A stretch of DNA of 15,491 bases from assembly GCF_937949835.1 (NCBI RefSeq), contig NZ_CALEDC010000289.1, forward strand, positions 1 to 15,491, given 5' to 3'. Positions 1 to 7,044 of this stretch are shown piece by piece (the first letter of the stretch is position 1; each line of letters opens with the position of its first letter). Both the position numbers and the translations under genes were made by a program. The notes beneath the pieces were generated by a model, which ran no database searches, was not told the origin of the DNA, and was given only the letters and a program-made list of their open reading frames with translations. The DNA is from an uncultured Campylobacter sp. GTDB lineage: Bacteria > Campylobacterota > Campylobacteria > Campylobacterales > Campylobacteraceae.

Positions 1-860
1 AAAGCTTCGCATCCCAAAACTCAAAGAGCGAAAATCTCGCTTCAAATTCCGCGCAAGATCTCGCGTTAAACGCGCTAAATTTTAAAATTTACGGCGAGCA
101 GCCGATCTTTAACGCGGATAAAAGCAAAATTTTAAACCACAAATTGCTCTCGCTTAGGGCGATGGAGATTTTCAAAGAAAAAACCGGCAGCGAATTTCTG
201 CCCGTCTGCTTCCACCGCGTCGTTAGCATTAGCGCCGTGATGGCGGACGGATTCGGCAGATTTTTGCGCGTCTCGACGCTTGAGGGCGAGAACGAGCGCG
301 ATAAAATCGCAAAATTCCTAGCCTTCATCGAGGATTTTAATCCGCGGCTCGTGAGCTTCAACGGGCGCGGGTTCGATCTACCGATGATTATGGCGCGCGC
401 GATGTGCTACGATCTAAGCGCTGCGGCGTATTTTGAGACGAACGATCGCGATAACAACAAGAGCAAATGGGAGAACTACCGCAGCCGCTACGACGGGCGG
501 TTTCATCTGGATCTGCTTGATCACATCAGCGATTTTGGCGCCGTTCGCGGGCTCAAGCTCGATCATATCTGCGCCAGCGTGGGCTTGCCGGGCAAATACG
601 ACGTGCACGGCGATCAGGTCCTGCAGCTGTATTACGGCGGCGAGCAGGCCAAGATCGACGAGTACTGCAGATCCGACGTGCTCAACACCTACTGGCTGTT
701 TTTGAAATACGAGCTTTTGCGCGGTAAGATCACCAAGGACGATTATCTAAATTACATCGCCGTAATGGGCGAATTTTTGCAAAAAGAGTGCGCGGGCATG
801 AGCTACACGCCCGTTTTTTGCGACTTTATAGAAAGAGAGCTAGCGGCATATGCGAAGTGA
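1..860 (+). CDS. PolB-like 3'-5' exonuclease, 5'-truncated by window start
   Basis: The frame is open from base 3 with no stop before 858-860, so the gene begins upstream of the window; the TTG at 144 is not needed as a start. It resembles the predicted 3'-5' exonucleases related to the proofreading domain of DNA polymerase B (DEDDy type). Visible motifs are Exo II, FNGRGFD (about 357-377), and Exo III, YCRSD (about 663-677), where Tyr and the last Asp are the family's catalytic residues. The Exo I motif with its D-x-E must lie before base 1, since it is absent here. The phrase HRVVSISAV just after 200 is also typical. The first ~45 visible codons are Asn/Ser/Leu/Ala-rich and look like the 3' end of a low-complexity insert (see repeat at 30-92). 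The stop overlaps the start of the downstream ligase by 11 nt, so the two are probably co-translated. Its role is inferred to be DNA repair or processing; the substrate is unknown. Confidence 0.8.
   Translation, partial: SFASQNSKSENLASNSAQDLALNALNFKIYGEQPIFNADKSKILNHKLLSLRAMEIFKEKTGSEFLPVCFHRVVSISAVMADGFGRFLRVSTLEGENERDKIAKFLAFIEDFNPRLVSFNGRGFDLPMIMARAMCYDLSAAAYFETNDRDNNKSKWENYRSRYDGRFHLDLLDHISDFGAVRGLKLDHICASVGLPGKYDVHGDQVLQLYYGGEQAKIDEYCRSDVLNTYWLFLKYELLRGKITKDDYLNYIAVMGEFLQKECAGMSYTPVFCDFIERELAAYAK
30..92 (+). repeat. Tail of an Asn-rich low-complexity insert in the exonuclease
   Basis: The reading frame gives E-N-L-A-S-N-S-A-Q-D-L-A-L-N-A-L-N-F, similar in composition to the longer inserts at 4818-5099 and 11896-12411. 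(A/G)AATT(C/T) hexamers occur at 44-49 and 77-82 in the same codon phase as in those arrays, and at 85-90 in another phase. The left boundary lies outside the window, so the full size is unknown. Confidence 0.5.
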
Positions 861-1704
861 AATTTTTAAAATTTTAAAAGGCGCGGTTTTGGGTGCGCTG
901 TTTTTGCTCTGCGGCGCGGTCGCAGATGAGGCTAAATTTAAACCGATGCTGCTTAAAGAATACGTCCCCGGCATGAATATCACGGGCTGGGTCGTTAGCG
1001 AGAAGCTAGACGGCGTGCGCGCGATCTGGGACGGCAAAAATCTGCGCTCCAGACGCGGCAAGATCATAAACGCCCCTGAGGGCTGGAGCGCGGGCTTTCC
1101 GCCGTTTTTCGTCGACGGCGAGCTATATACGGCGCGCGGAGAGTTTGAGCAGCTCGTCTCGATCGTCTCTTCTAGCGTGCCTGATGAGCGGTGGAGCAGG
1201 GTGAAATTTTACGCGTTTGATTTGCCGAAGGAGCAGAAAAACCTAAGCGCGAAGATGGAAATTTTAAGAAATTTTATCGCCTCAAGCGGCGCGCAAAATT
1301 TACTCATCGTGCAGCAAACCCCGGTAAGCACGCACGCCGACGTGCAGGCGTATTTTGATCGCGTCATCGCCTCTGGCGGCGAAGGGGTCGTGCTGCGCTA
1401 TCCAAATGCGCTTTATGAAAGCGGCCGCAGCGATAAAATTTTAAAATACAAAAAGACGCACGATAGCGATTGCAAGGTCGTAAAAATCAACCCCGGCTAC
1501 GGCAAAAACGAAGGCAAGATGGGCTCTTTAAGCTGCGTGGATCTACGTAGCGGGGCGAAATTTAAAGTAGGTTCGGGCTTTAGCGACGAAATGCGGGCAA
1601 ATCCGCCTAAGGTGGGCACGATCATCACCTATCAATACCAAAACCTAACCCGCGAGAAAAAGCCGCGCTTCCCCGTATTTTTGCGCGTGCGACCAGCGAT
1701 TTAA
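850..1704 (+). CDS. Exported ATP-dependent DNA ligase (small, periplasmic type)
   Basis: This 284-residue protein has the covalent nucleotidyltransferase core of ATP-dependent DNA ligases. Motif I is EKLDGVR, with Lys52 as the lysine to be adenylated. FVDGEL (87-92) is motif III/IIIa-like, EGVVLR (178-183) is motif IV and K-I-L-K-Y-K-K (196-202) is motif V. A short OB-fold C-terminus follows (about 203-284). The N-terminus (KILKGAVLGALFLLCGAVA, roughly residues 7-25) is a signal peptide, so the enzyme should act in the periplasm; that is a known trait of the small ligases in Haemophilus, Neisseria and epsilonproteobacteria. The ATG overlaps the exonuclease stop by 11 nt, with an AG-rich RBS-like stretch about 10 nt upstream. 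The likely role is sealing nicks in DNA outside the cytoplasm, possibly during DNA uptake or in biofilm DNA; this is inference. There are no inserts or frameshifts. Confidence 0.88.
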   Translation: MRSEIFKILKGAVLGALFLLCGAVADEAKFKPMLLKEYVPGMNITGWVVSEKLDGVRAIWDGKNLRSRRGKIINAPEGWSAGFPPFFVDGELYTARGEFEQLVSIVSSSVPDERWSRVKFYAFDLPKEQKNLSAKMEILRNFIASSGAQNLLIVQQTPVSTHADVQAYFDRVIASGGEGVVLRYPNALYESGRSDKILKYKKTHDSDCKVVKINPGYGKNEGKMGSLSCVDLRSGAKFKVGSGFSDEMRANPPKVGTIITYQYQNLTREKKPRFPVFLRVRPAI

Positions 1705-1714
1705 TCTAAGGGGC

Positions 1715-1756
1715 TATAATCGCATATTTTGATAAATTTGATCCGAAGGAGAATAG
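1715..1756 (+). promoter_or_regulatory. Probable promoter -10 box and RBS opening the pgl operon
   Basis: A perfect TATAAT at 1715-1720 lies just after the ligase stop, followed by an AT-rich stretch. AAGGAG at 1746-1751 sits 5 nt before the galE ATG. A transcript starting about 6-8 nt after the -10 box would have a leader of about 30 nt. Campylobacter sigma-70 promoters rely on the -10 box with a weak -35, which fits. No operator is recognised. Confidence 0.6.
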
Positions 1757-2746
1757 ATGAAAATTTTAATTACAGGCGGCGCGGGATACATCGGTAGCCA
1801 CGTCGCAAAGGCGCTTTTAGAAGCGAACCGCCACGACGTCGTCATACTGGATAATCTTTGCAAAGGCTCGATGCGAGCGATCGAGGCGCTTCGCAAGATA
1901 GGCGAGTTTGAGTTCGTGCAAGAGAGCTTAGAAAATACTCCCGCAATCGAGAAGCTTTTTAAGCGCGAGAAATTCGACGCGATCATTCACTTTGCGGCGT
2001 TTATCGAGGTTTTTGAAAGTACGCAAAATCCGCTAAAATACTATCTAAACAACACCGCCAATGCGATGAATTTGATCGCGCTTGCGAACAAATACGGCGT
2101 GAAAGACTTTATATTTAGCTCCACTGCGGCAACCTACGGTGAGCCGGACATCCCGCAAGTAAGCGAGGAAACTCCGCAAAATCCGATCAATCCGTACGGC
2201 AGAAGCAAACTGATGGTCGAGTGGGTGCTAAAAGACGCGGCAGCGGCAAATCCGAATTTTAAATATGGAATTTTGCGCTACTTCAACGTCGCAGGTGCGG
2301 CTAGCGACGGCACGATCGGGCAAAACTACCCGAACGCGACGCATCTAATTAAGGTAGCGACCCAAACGATCGTCGGCAAGCGCGATAAGATGAGCATTTT
2401 CGGCGATGATTACGACACCAAGGACGGCACCTGCATCCGCGACTACATCCACGTAGAAGACCTCGCAAGCGCGCATCTGGCGGTGCTTGATTATCTGCAA
2501 AGTAACGACAGCGCGGTCTTTAACGTAGGGTATGGCACGGGCTTTAGCGTAAAAGAAGTCGTCAATGAAGCTAAAAAAGTAAGCGGCGTGGATTTTAAAG
2601 TAGAAATCGCTCCGCGCAGAGCCGGCGATCCTGCCTGCCTCATCTCAAACGCGGATAAAATTCGAACCAAAACCTCCTGGCAGCCTGAGCACGAGAGCCT
2701 GGATGAGATCATCCTAAGCGCGCTAAATTGGGAAAAGAAGCTCTAG
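1757..2746 (+). CDS. galE: UDP-GlcNAc/UDP-glucose 4-epimerase (Gne/GalE)
   Basis: This 329-residue short-chain dehydrogenase-type epimerase aligns by eye along its whole length with the C. jejuni pgl-locus epimerase Gne (also named GalE). The NAD-binding glycine motif GGAGYIGS is at 7-14. The SSTAATYGEP segment (121-130) carries the catalytic Ser/Thr, and the Y-x3-K pair is Tyr147 and Lys151. RYFNVAGA and the C-terminal GDDYDTKDGTCIRDYIHV and RRAGDP segments are typical of GalE. It should interconvert UDP-Glc/UDP-Gal and, as in C. jejuni, UDP-GlcNAc/UDP-GalNAc, supplying GalNAc for the lipid-linked glycan. The start is the ATG with AAGGAG 5 nt upstream. It is the first gene of the operon, as galE is at the edge of the C. 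jejuni pgl locus. Specificity for N-acetylated sugars is inferred from similarity and context. Confidence 0.92.
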   Translation: MKILITGGAGYIGSHVAKALLEANRHDVVILDNLCKGSMRAIEALRKIGEFEFVQESLENTPAIEKLFKREKFDAIIHFAAFIEVFESTQNPLKYYLNNTANAMNLIALANKYGVKDFIFSSTAATYGEPDIPQVSEETPQNPINPYGRSKLMVEWVLKDAAAANPNFKYGILRYFNVAGAASDGTIGQNYPNATHLIKVATQTIVGKRDKMSIFGDDYDTKDGTCIRDYIHVEDLASAHLAVLDYLQSNDSAVFNVGYGTGFSVKEVVNEAKKVSGVDFKVEIAPRRAGDPACLISNADKIRTKTSWQPEHESLDEIILSALNWEKKL

Positions 2747-2789
2747 GTTCTAGCGTGAAAGTGCGATTTGAAATTTTAAAATTTTACTC

Positions 2790-2809
2790 CGCCGCGTTTA
2801 ATAGCGGCG
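2790..2809 (+). promoter_or_regulatory. Short hairpin in the galE-flippase gap
   Basis: CGCCGC (2790-2795) can pair with GCGGCG (2804-2809) around an 8-nt AT-rich loop. It is placed only 5 nt before the AAGGAA RBS of the flippase (2815-2820). No T-run follows, so it is not a standard intrinsic terminator. It could affect flippase translation or protect a processed 3' end. This is inference from base pairing only. Confidence 0.35.
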
Positions 2810-2827
2810 AGCAAAAGGAAGCCTTGT

Positions 2828-4366
2828 TTGCTTAAAATTCTAAACGCCCCCGAAGCCGCGCAGCGTAAGCTCGGCGTCGTTCTATCGTATGTGAATATCT
2901 TTGTTTCTACGATACTTACTTTGGTTTATACGCCGTTTTTCCTGCGGGCGCTGGGGCAGAGCGAGTTTGGGCTATATTCTTTGGCTAGCAGCGTTATCGG
3001 CTATTTGGCGATTTTGGATTTAGGTTTTGGTAACGCTGTGACGGTCTATACCGCCAAATACGCCTCGAGTGGCGAAGTGGAGCGCATGCATAAGCTGCAC
3101 GGCACGATCTTTAGCGTGTATTTAGTGATGAGCGCGGTGATCGTGCTTGCAGGAGCTGCGCTGCTAGCCAATCTGCACGCGATTTTTGGCGCTAAGCTAA
3201 GCGCTAGCGAGATGGGCGAAATTCGCATTATGCTAATGCTGCTAACTGCAAATTTAGCGATTAGCTTTCCTTTTAGCATCTATTCGTCGATCCTTACGGC
3301 GCATGAGAATTTCGTATTTATCAAGCTAATTGGGATCTTTCGCACGATCGCTCTGCCGCTAGCTGCGGTGCCTGCGCTACTTTTGGGATATAAGGCTATC
3401 GCGATCGTAATCATCGCTACGGCGGTAAATTTAATCTGCGTTGCGGCGGATTTCATCTATTGCAAGAGCAAAGTCTCGCCCGTGATAAGCGTGCGAAATT
3501 TCGACGCCCCCACGCTTAAGCAAATTTTTGGCTACTCGTTTTTTATATTTTTAGGCATCGTGGTCGATCAAGTAAACTGGAATGTCGATAATTTTATCTT
3601 AGGCGCTGTAGCAGGTGCTACGGCGGTCTCCACGTATGCCGTAGCAAGCACGATAAATGCCACTTTCGTCACGCTTTCGCTCACCATTAGCGGCGTGATG
3701 CTTCCTAAAATCGCCAAAATGGTCTCTGCTAACTCCACCGATTCCGAGCTTAGCGCGGAATTTATCAAAATAGGCAGGCTGCAATTTTACGTGATATTTT
3801 TTATCGCGTCGCTTTTGGTGATTTTTGGGCGTGAGTTTATCGTGCTATGGGCTGGCGCAAATTATGAAATTTCATACGCAATCGCGCTTATTTTGGTGCT
3901 TCCAGTAAGCGTGCCGTTGATTCAAAATTTAGGTCTAGCCGTACTTCAGGCAAAAAACAAAGTCAAATTTCGCTCAATCGCCGCGTTTTGCGTCACGCTC
4001 GTAAATATCGCTATTTCTATCCCGCTAGCTAAGGCTTACGGTGGCGTGGGCGCTGCGTGCGGCACGGCTTTTGCGATCACCTTGCTAAATATCTGCGTGA
4101 TGAATATCTACTATGCTCGTGTAATCGGACTTGACATCGCTAAATTTTGGCGAAATATCGGCGCGATGGTAGTAAAATTCGCTCCCGCAATAGCAGTAAG
4201 CCTAGTGATAAATTACGCATTAGGCTTGCATGGAGTGAGCTTTTTGTTAATTTGCGGCGGGCTTTATTCGGCTATGTTTGTGCTAAGCGCGTATTTTTGG
4301 GCGATGAACGACTATGAGCGCGCGATTTTTGGCGGCATTGCAGCTAAGATAAGGAGGCGGGCTTGA
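2828..4366 (+). CDS. Wzx-type oligosaccharide flippase (MOP superfamily)
   Basis: This is a 512-residue, very hydrophobic protein with about 12-14 predicted membrane segments and basic ends. The N-terminal stretch around LGVVLSYVNIFVSTILTL, then TPFFLRALGQSEFGLYSLA and LDLGFGNAV, is typical of polysaccharide-biosynthesis (Wzx/RfbX) flippases of the MOP/MATE-like superfamily. It should translocate an undecaprenyl-PP-linked oligosaccharide across the inner membrane. The start is TTG, chosen because AAGGAA (2815-2820) sits 7 nt upstream and the conserved N-terminus follows at once; the earlier TTG at 2824 hits a stop after three codons. It occupies the place where C. jejuni has the ABC flippase PglK (WlaB), which is not in this window. 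The sequence is closer in style to flippases of Firmicutes/Bacteroidetes capsule loci than to PglK. Its stop overlaps the next start by 4 nt (TTGA). Confidence 0.87.
   Translation: MLKILNAPEAAQRKLGVVLSYVNIFVSTILTLVYTPFFLRALGQSEFGLYSLASSVIGYLAILDLGFGNAVTVYTAKYASSGEVERMHKLHGTIFSVYLVMSAVIVLAGAALLANLHAIFGAKLSASEMGEIRIMLMLLTANLAISFPFSIYSSILTAHENFVFIKLIGIFRTIALPLAAVPALLLGYKAIAIVIIATAVNLICVAADFIYCKSKVSPVISVRNFDAPTLKQIFGYSFFIFLGIVVDQVNWNVDNFILGAVAGATAVSTYAVASTINATFVTLSLTISGVMLPKIAKMVSANSTDSELSAEFIKIGRLQFYVIFFIASLLVIFGREFIVLWAGANYEISYAIALILVLPVSVPLIQNLGLAVLQAKNKVKFRSIAAFCVTLVNIAISIPLAKAYGGVGAACGTAFAITLLNICVMNIYYARVIGLDIAKFWRNIGAMVVKFAPAIAVSLVINYALGLHGVSFLLICGGLYSAMFVLSAYFWAMNDYERAIFGGIAAKIRRRA
4351..4366 (+). 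promoter_or_regulatory. RBS and TTGA overlap fixing a TTG start
   Basis: AAGGAGG at 4351-4357 lies 5 nt before TTG at 4363-4365. The flippase stop TGA (4364-4366) overlaps this TTG as TTGA. The pairing of a near-perfect Shine-Dalgarno with the overlap makes the TTG the likely start and suggests translational coupling. Confidence 0.7.
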
Positions 4367-5985
4367 GCTTCAATGTAATTAGCGAAGTGGTTACGAAAGA
4401 CCGCTGTATCGGCTGCGGCGTCTGCGCGAGCAGCTGCCCTTTTAGCGTGCTAAAAATGCGGCTTGGAGGCAATGGATTTTACGCGCCTGAGGAGGGCGAA
4501 GGGTGTCGCGACAAATGTGATATTTGTCTAAAAGTCTGCCCGTTTTACGAAAAAGACATGCTCGAGAACGAGCTAAATTCTAAATTATACGCAGAGCTGA
4601 AAAGCTTTAGCCCAGATTTTGGCAGGTTTTTAGCCACTTATAAATTCTACAAAAAAGATGAAGCGCAGCGCCTAAGCAGTGCAAGCGGCGGTGCGGGAGA
4701 TTATATTTTTCGCGAGCTTTTTGCGCGCGGGCTCATTGATTACGCGATTTGCGCCGTGCCCGCGGACGAAGGGGATTTTATAGCCCAAAATCACAAGTGG
4801 GATTTTTCCGCATGCGAAAATTTAGCGATAGCGCAGAATTTGCAAAATTCCGCAACCAAAAATTCCGAGCAGAATTCCGCAATTCCAAATTTAACGCAGA
4901 ATTTGGCGGACGATGATTCTATAAATTTCACGAATGCGCAAAATTCTTTTTGCGGAAATTTGACGCAGAATTCCGCGCAGAATTTTACAAATGAAAATTC
5001 CGCACAGAATTCTAAAGCTTCTTGTAAAAATTCCGTATCAACGCAGAATTTTGCTTGCGAGAATTCCAAAAACGCGCGAAATTATGCGGGCGAAAATTCC
5101 GTGCCGCTATTTAAATTTAGCGTGATAAAAAATGCTGGTGAGCTTACTCGCGCGCGCTCGTCCGCTTACTATCCGCTCACGCTTGAAGCAGTGCTAAAGG
5201 AGATGTCGCGCCGCGAGGGTAGATACGCGATCAGCGCGCTGCCGTGCTTTGCTAAGGCTTTAAGGCTTGCTGCGAGTAAAAATCCGCGCCTTAAATCCCG
5301 CATAAGCTTTATTATTGGGCTGGTTTGCGGACAGGGCAAGGGTGCTGGTTTTACGCATAAGCTGGCAGATCTTGCGTTTAAAGAGAGTAAGCAGCTCGCG
5401 GCAGTTAATTACAGATATAAAATCGCGGGCAAAAGCGCGATGAGCTTTGGCTTTAAATTTCGTGCTACAGACGGCAGCGAGGCGATAGACGATCGCAGTA
5501 GTAGCGCCTTTGCATACTGGAGCTCGCGCGCTTTTACGCCGCTTGCGTGCAACGCCTGCACCGACGTTTTTGCCAAATGCGCCGACGTCGTGCTGATGGA
5601 TGCGTGGCTGCAAAGCGAAATGAGCGAGTGGCGCGGCACATCGCTTGTAATTACGCGCGCAGCTCAGATCGACGCGCTATTTTCGCAGCCTACGAAGCAG
5701 GCACGCGAGGCGATTTTTTGCGAGCGGATATCCGCAGCAGAGGTGCAGCGCTCGCAGCAAAGCCAGGTGGAGTGCAAAAACGAAATTTTCTATGGCGCGA
5801 AAAACCCGCTTAAGCGTTATATATTGTGCCAGAAGCTTCAGATCCAGCGATATAGCGCTACGCATTTTGATTGTGATGATTTCATCGCTGCTAGGCTTAA
5901 AAAAATTGCCTCTGCGAATAAAGTGCTAGCGCTTTTGGCGCTACCAAAGATCGCAGCATATAAAATTTATAGGAAGTTTGCATGA
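4363..5985 (+). CDS. Coenzyme F420 hydrogenase/dehydrogenase beta-subunit family protein, ferredoxin-fused
   Basis: This 540-residue protein starts with two [4Fe-4S] sites: C15-x2-C18-x2-C21-x3-C25-P, and C48-x3-C52-x2-C55-x3-C59-P. The FrhB-like N-terminal domain follows (RLSSASGG at 104-110, then DYAICAVP). After an interruption it resumes with RARSSAYYPLTLEAVLKEM and ISALPCFAKALR. The C-terminal domain contains ACNACTDVFAKCADVVLMDAW (395-415), a further Cys pair plus ADxxxxDAW as in the family. Residues ~148-248 are an Asn-rich insert (4818-5099) falling in a loop between conserved segments. Relatives occur in capsule/exopolysaccharide loci, commonly beside pyruvyl transferases, where their exact reaction is unclear; an electron-transfer or sugar redox role with bound flavin is inference. 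The stop overlaps the next start by 4 nt (ATGA). Without the insert the length is about 440, normal for the family. The ends of the ORF carry no sign of decay. Confidence 0.82.
   Translation: MSFNVISEVVTKDRCIGCGVCASSCPFSVLKMRLGGNGFYAPEEGEGCRDKCDICLKVCPFYEKDMLENELNSKLYAELKSFSPDFGRFLATYKFYKKDEAQRLSSASGGAGDYIFRELFARGLIDYAICAVPADEGDFIAQNHKWDFSACENLAIAQNLQNSATKNSEQNSAIPNLTQNLADDDSINFTNAQNSFCGNLTQNSAQNFTNENSAQNSKASCKNSVSTQNFACENSKNARNYAGENSVPLFKFSVIKNAGELTRARSSAYYPLTLEAVLKEMSRREGRYAISALPCFAKALRLAASKNPRLKSRISFIIGLVCGQGKGAGFTHKLADLAFKESKQLAAVNYRYKIAGKSAMSFGFKFRATDGSEAIDDRSSSAFAYWSSRAFTPLACNACTDVFAKCADVVLMDAWLQSEMSEWRGTSLVITRAAQIDALFSQPTKQAREAIFCERISAAEVQRSQQSQVECKNEIFYGAKNPLKRYILCQKLQIQRYSATHFDCDDFIAARLKKIASANKVLALLALPKIAAYKIYRKFA
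4818..5099 (+). repeat. Array of 18 (A/G)AATT(C/T) hexamers forming an in-frame Asn-rich insert
   Basis: I count 18 matches to RAATTY: AAATTT at 4818, 4887, 4923 and 4956; GAATTT at 4836, 4899, 4980 and 5046; AAATTC at 4845, 4860, 4941, 4995, 5028 and 5094; GAATTC at 4872, 4968, 5007 and 5061. All are in the same codon phase, with the R as third codon base followed by AAT then TCN/TTN. The peptide is therefore repeated N-S, N-F and N-L. Spacings are multiples of 3, mostly 9-18 nt. The recurrent wider word is near AAAATTCCGC. The insert lies within the Fe-S protein gene at a loop position. Confidence 0.85.
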
Positions 5986-7043
5986 AGATCGGAATTTTTA
6001 CCCTGCCGCTAGTAAATAATTACGGCGGAATTTTACAAGCTTACGCGCTAAGCCGCGTGCTAGTGGGGCTAGGGCATGAGCCGTGGCTCATAAACTTGCG
6101 CCTGCAAAGAAGTAAACTATCGATTGCATATCTTAAATTTTTAGTGGTATGCGCGCTTAAAAAGGAGCTTTGCGGCGCGAAATTTAATCCCTCTTACGAG
6201 CGCGATACTAGCGAGTTTGTATCGGAAAATATCCCTTTAACCGCGCCTGTTTGCACGCCTGCGGATTTAAAAGCGCTGTGCGAGAAAGAGCGCTTTGAAG
6301 CGGTGATTTTAGGAAGCGATCAGGTTTTTCGCCCTAGCTATTTTGCGGATTTTGCAGATTGCTTTAGTCTTGGATTTTTGCCGCCTAACTGCACGCGGAT
6401 CGCCTATGCTGCAAGCTTCGGCGGAGATAGGCTATGTGGGCTTAAAAACCCCGCGGATTTAAAAGCTCACGCTGCAAATTTGGCTAAATTTAAAGCTATT
6501 TCGGTGCGCGAGCGCGACGGCGTAAAGCTTGCGCGCGAATGCTTTGGCGTAGATGCGCGCTGGGTGCTAGATCCTACGCTTTTGGCTAACAAAGAGATTT
6601 ACGATAAATTTTTAAGCCATGCGCCAAAGCGCAAGGGTTTTGCCTATATCCTAGATCCATCGCCTCGCTCAGAAGCGGCGATAGAGCTACTAAAAAAGCA
6701 AAGCGGCCTAGAGATATATGAGGTGAACGACCGCGGCAACCGCATCGGCATAAAAGCATGGTTAAGCGCTATTGCGGGCGCGGAGTTTGTGCTAACCGAC
6801 TCATTTCACGGCTGCGTATTTTCCATAATCTTTAATAAGCCGTTTTTTGTGCTCGTTAATGCCAGTCGCGGCGCGTCGCGCTTTAGCTCGCTTTTGGGCT
6901 CGTTCGGGCTTGAAGATAGAGCTTTGCAAGATCCCAAAGACGCGCGGTTGGACGCGACTATCGATTGGGATGGCGTAAATGAGGCGTTGCGCCGTAAAAG
7001 AGAGGACTCGATGAAATTTTTAAAAACAAGTTTAGGCTCATAA
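5982..7043 (+). CDS. Polysaccharide pyruvyl transferase family protein
   Basis: This 353-residue protein belongs to the CsaB/WcaK-like pyruvyl transferase family (PF04230 type). Motifs in order: NNYGGILQAYAL (12-23) near the N-terminus, GSDQVFRP (111-118), SVRERDG (174-180), DPTLL (197-201) and TDSFHG (272-277), the last containing the family's conserved Ser/His region. The family transfers pyruvate from phosphoenolpyruvate to a sugar hydroxyl to form a ketal on a surface polysaccharide or lipid-linked precursor. Here, inside a protein N-glycosylation operon, it may decorate the N-glycan; that is inference. The ATG overlaps the upstream stop as ATGA, with AGGAAG as RBS (5971-5976). Pairing with the upstream Fe-S protein recurs in other bacterial capsule loci (established context, from memory). 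No signal peptide, so it is cytoplasmic. No insert is present. Confidence 0.84.
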   Translation: MKIGIFTLPLVNNYGGILQAYALSRVLVGLGHEPWLINLRLQRSKLSIAYLKFLVVCALKKELCGAKFNPSYERDTSEFVSENIPLTAPVCTPADLKALCEKERFEAVILGSDQVFRPSYFADFADCFSLGFLPPNCTRIAYAASFGGDRLCGLKNPADLKAHAANLAKFKAISVRERDGVKLARECFGVDARWVLDPTLLANKEIYDKFLSHAPKRKGFAYILDPSPRSEAAIELLKKQSGLEIYEVNDRGNRIGIKAWLSAIAGAEFVLTDSFHGCVFSIIFNKPFFVLVNASRGASRFSSLLGSFGLEDRALQDPKDARLDATIDWDGVNEALRRKREDSMKFLKTSLGS

Positions 7044-7044
7044 A

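Noticed and set aside
144..860. TTG at 144 as the exonuclease start
   Set aside because: The frame is open to the window edge and the Exo I motif is missing downstream of 144, so the true start is upstream.
4791..5069. Antisense ORF of 92 codons rich in Ala-Glu-Phe and Lys-Phe-Cys repeats
   Set aside because: It is the complement of the RAATTY array in the Fe-S protein gene; the repeat produces a stop-free reverse frame automatically. The sense gene is well supported.
4818..5099. CRISPR-like array
   Set aside because: Repeats are 6-10 bp with irregular short gaps inside a coding frame, without 23-40 bp repeats and unique spacers.
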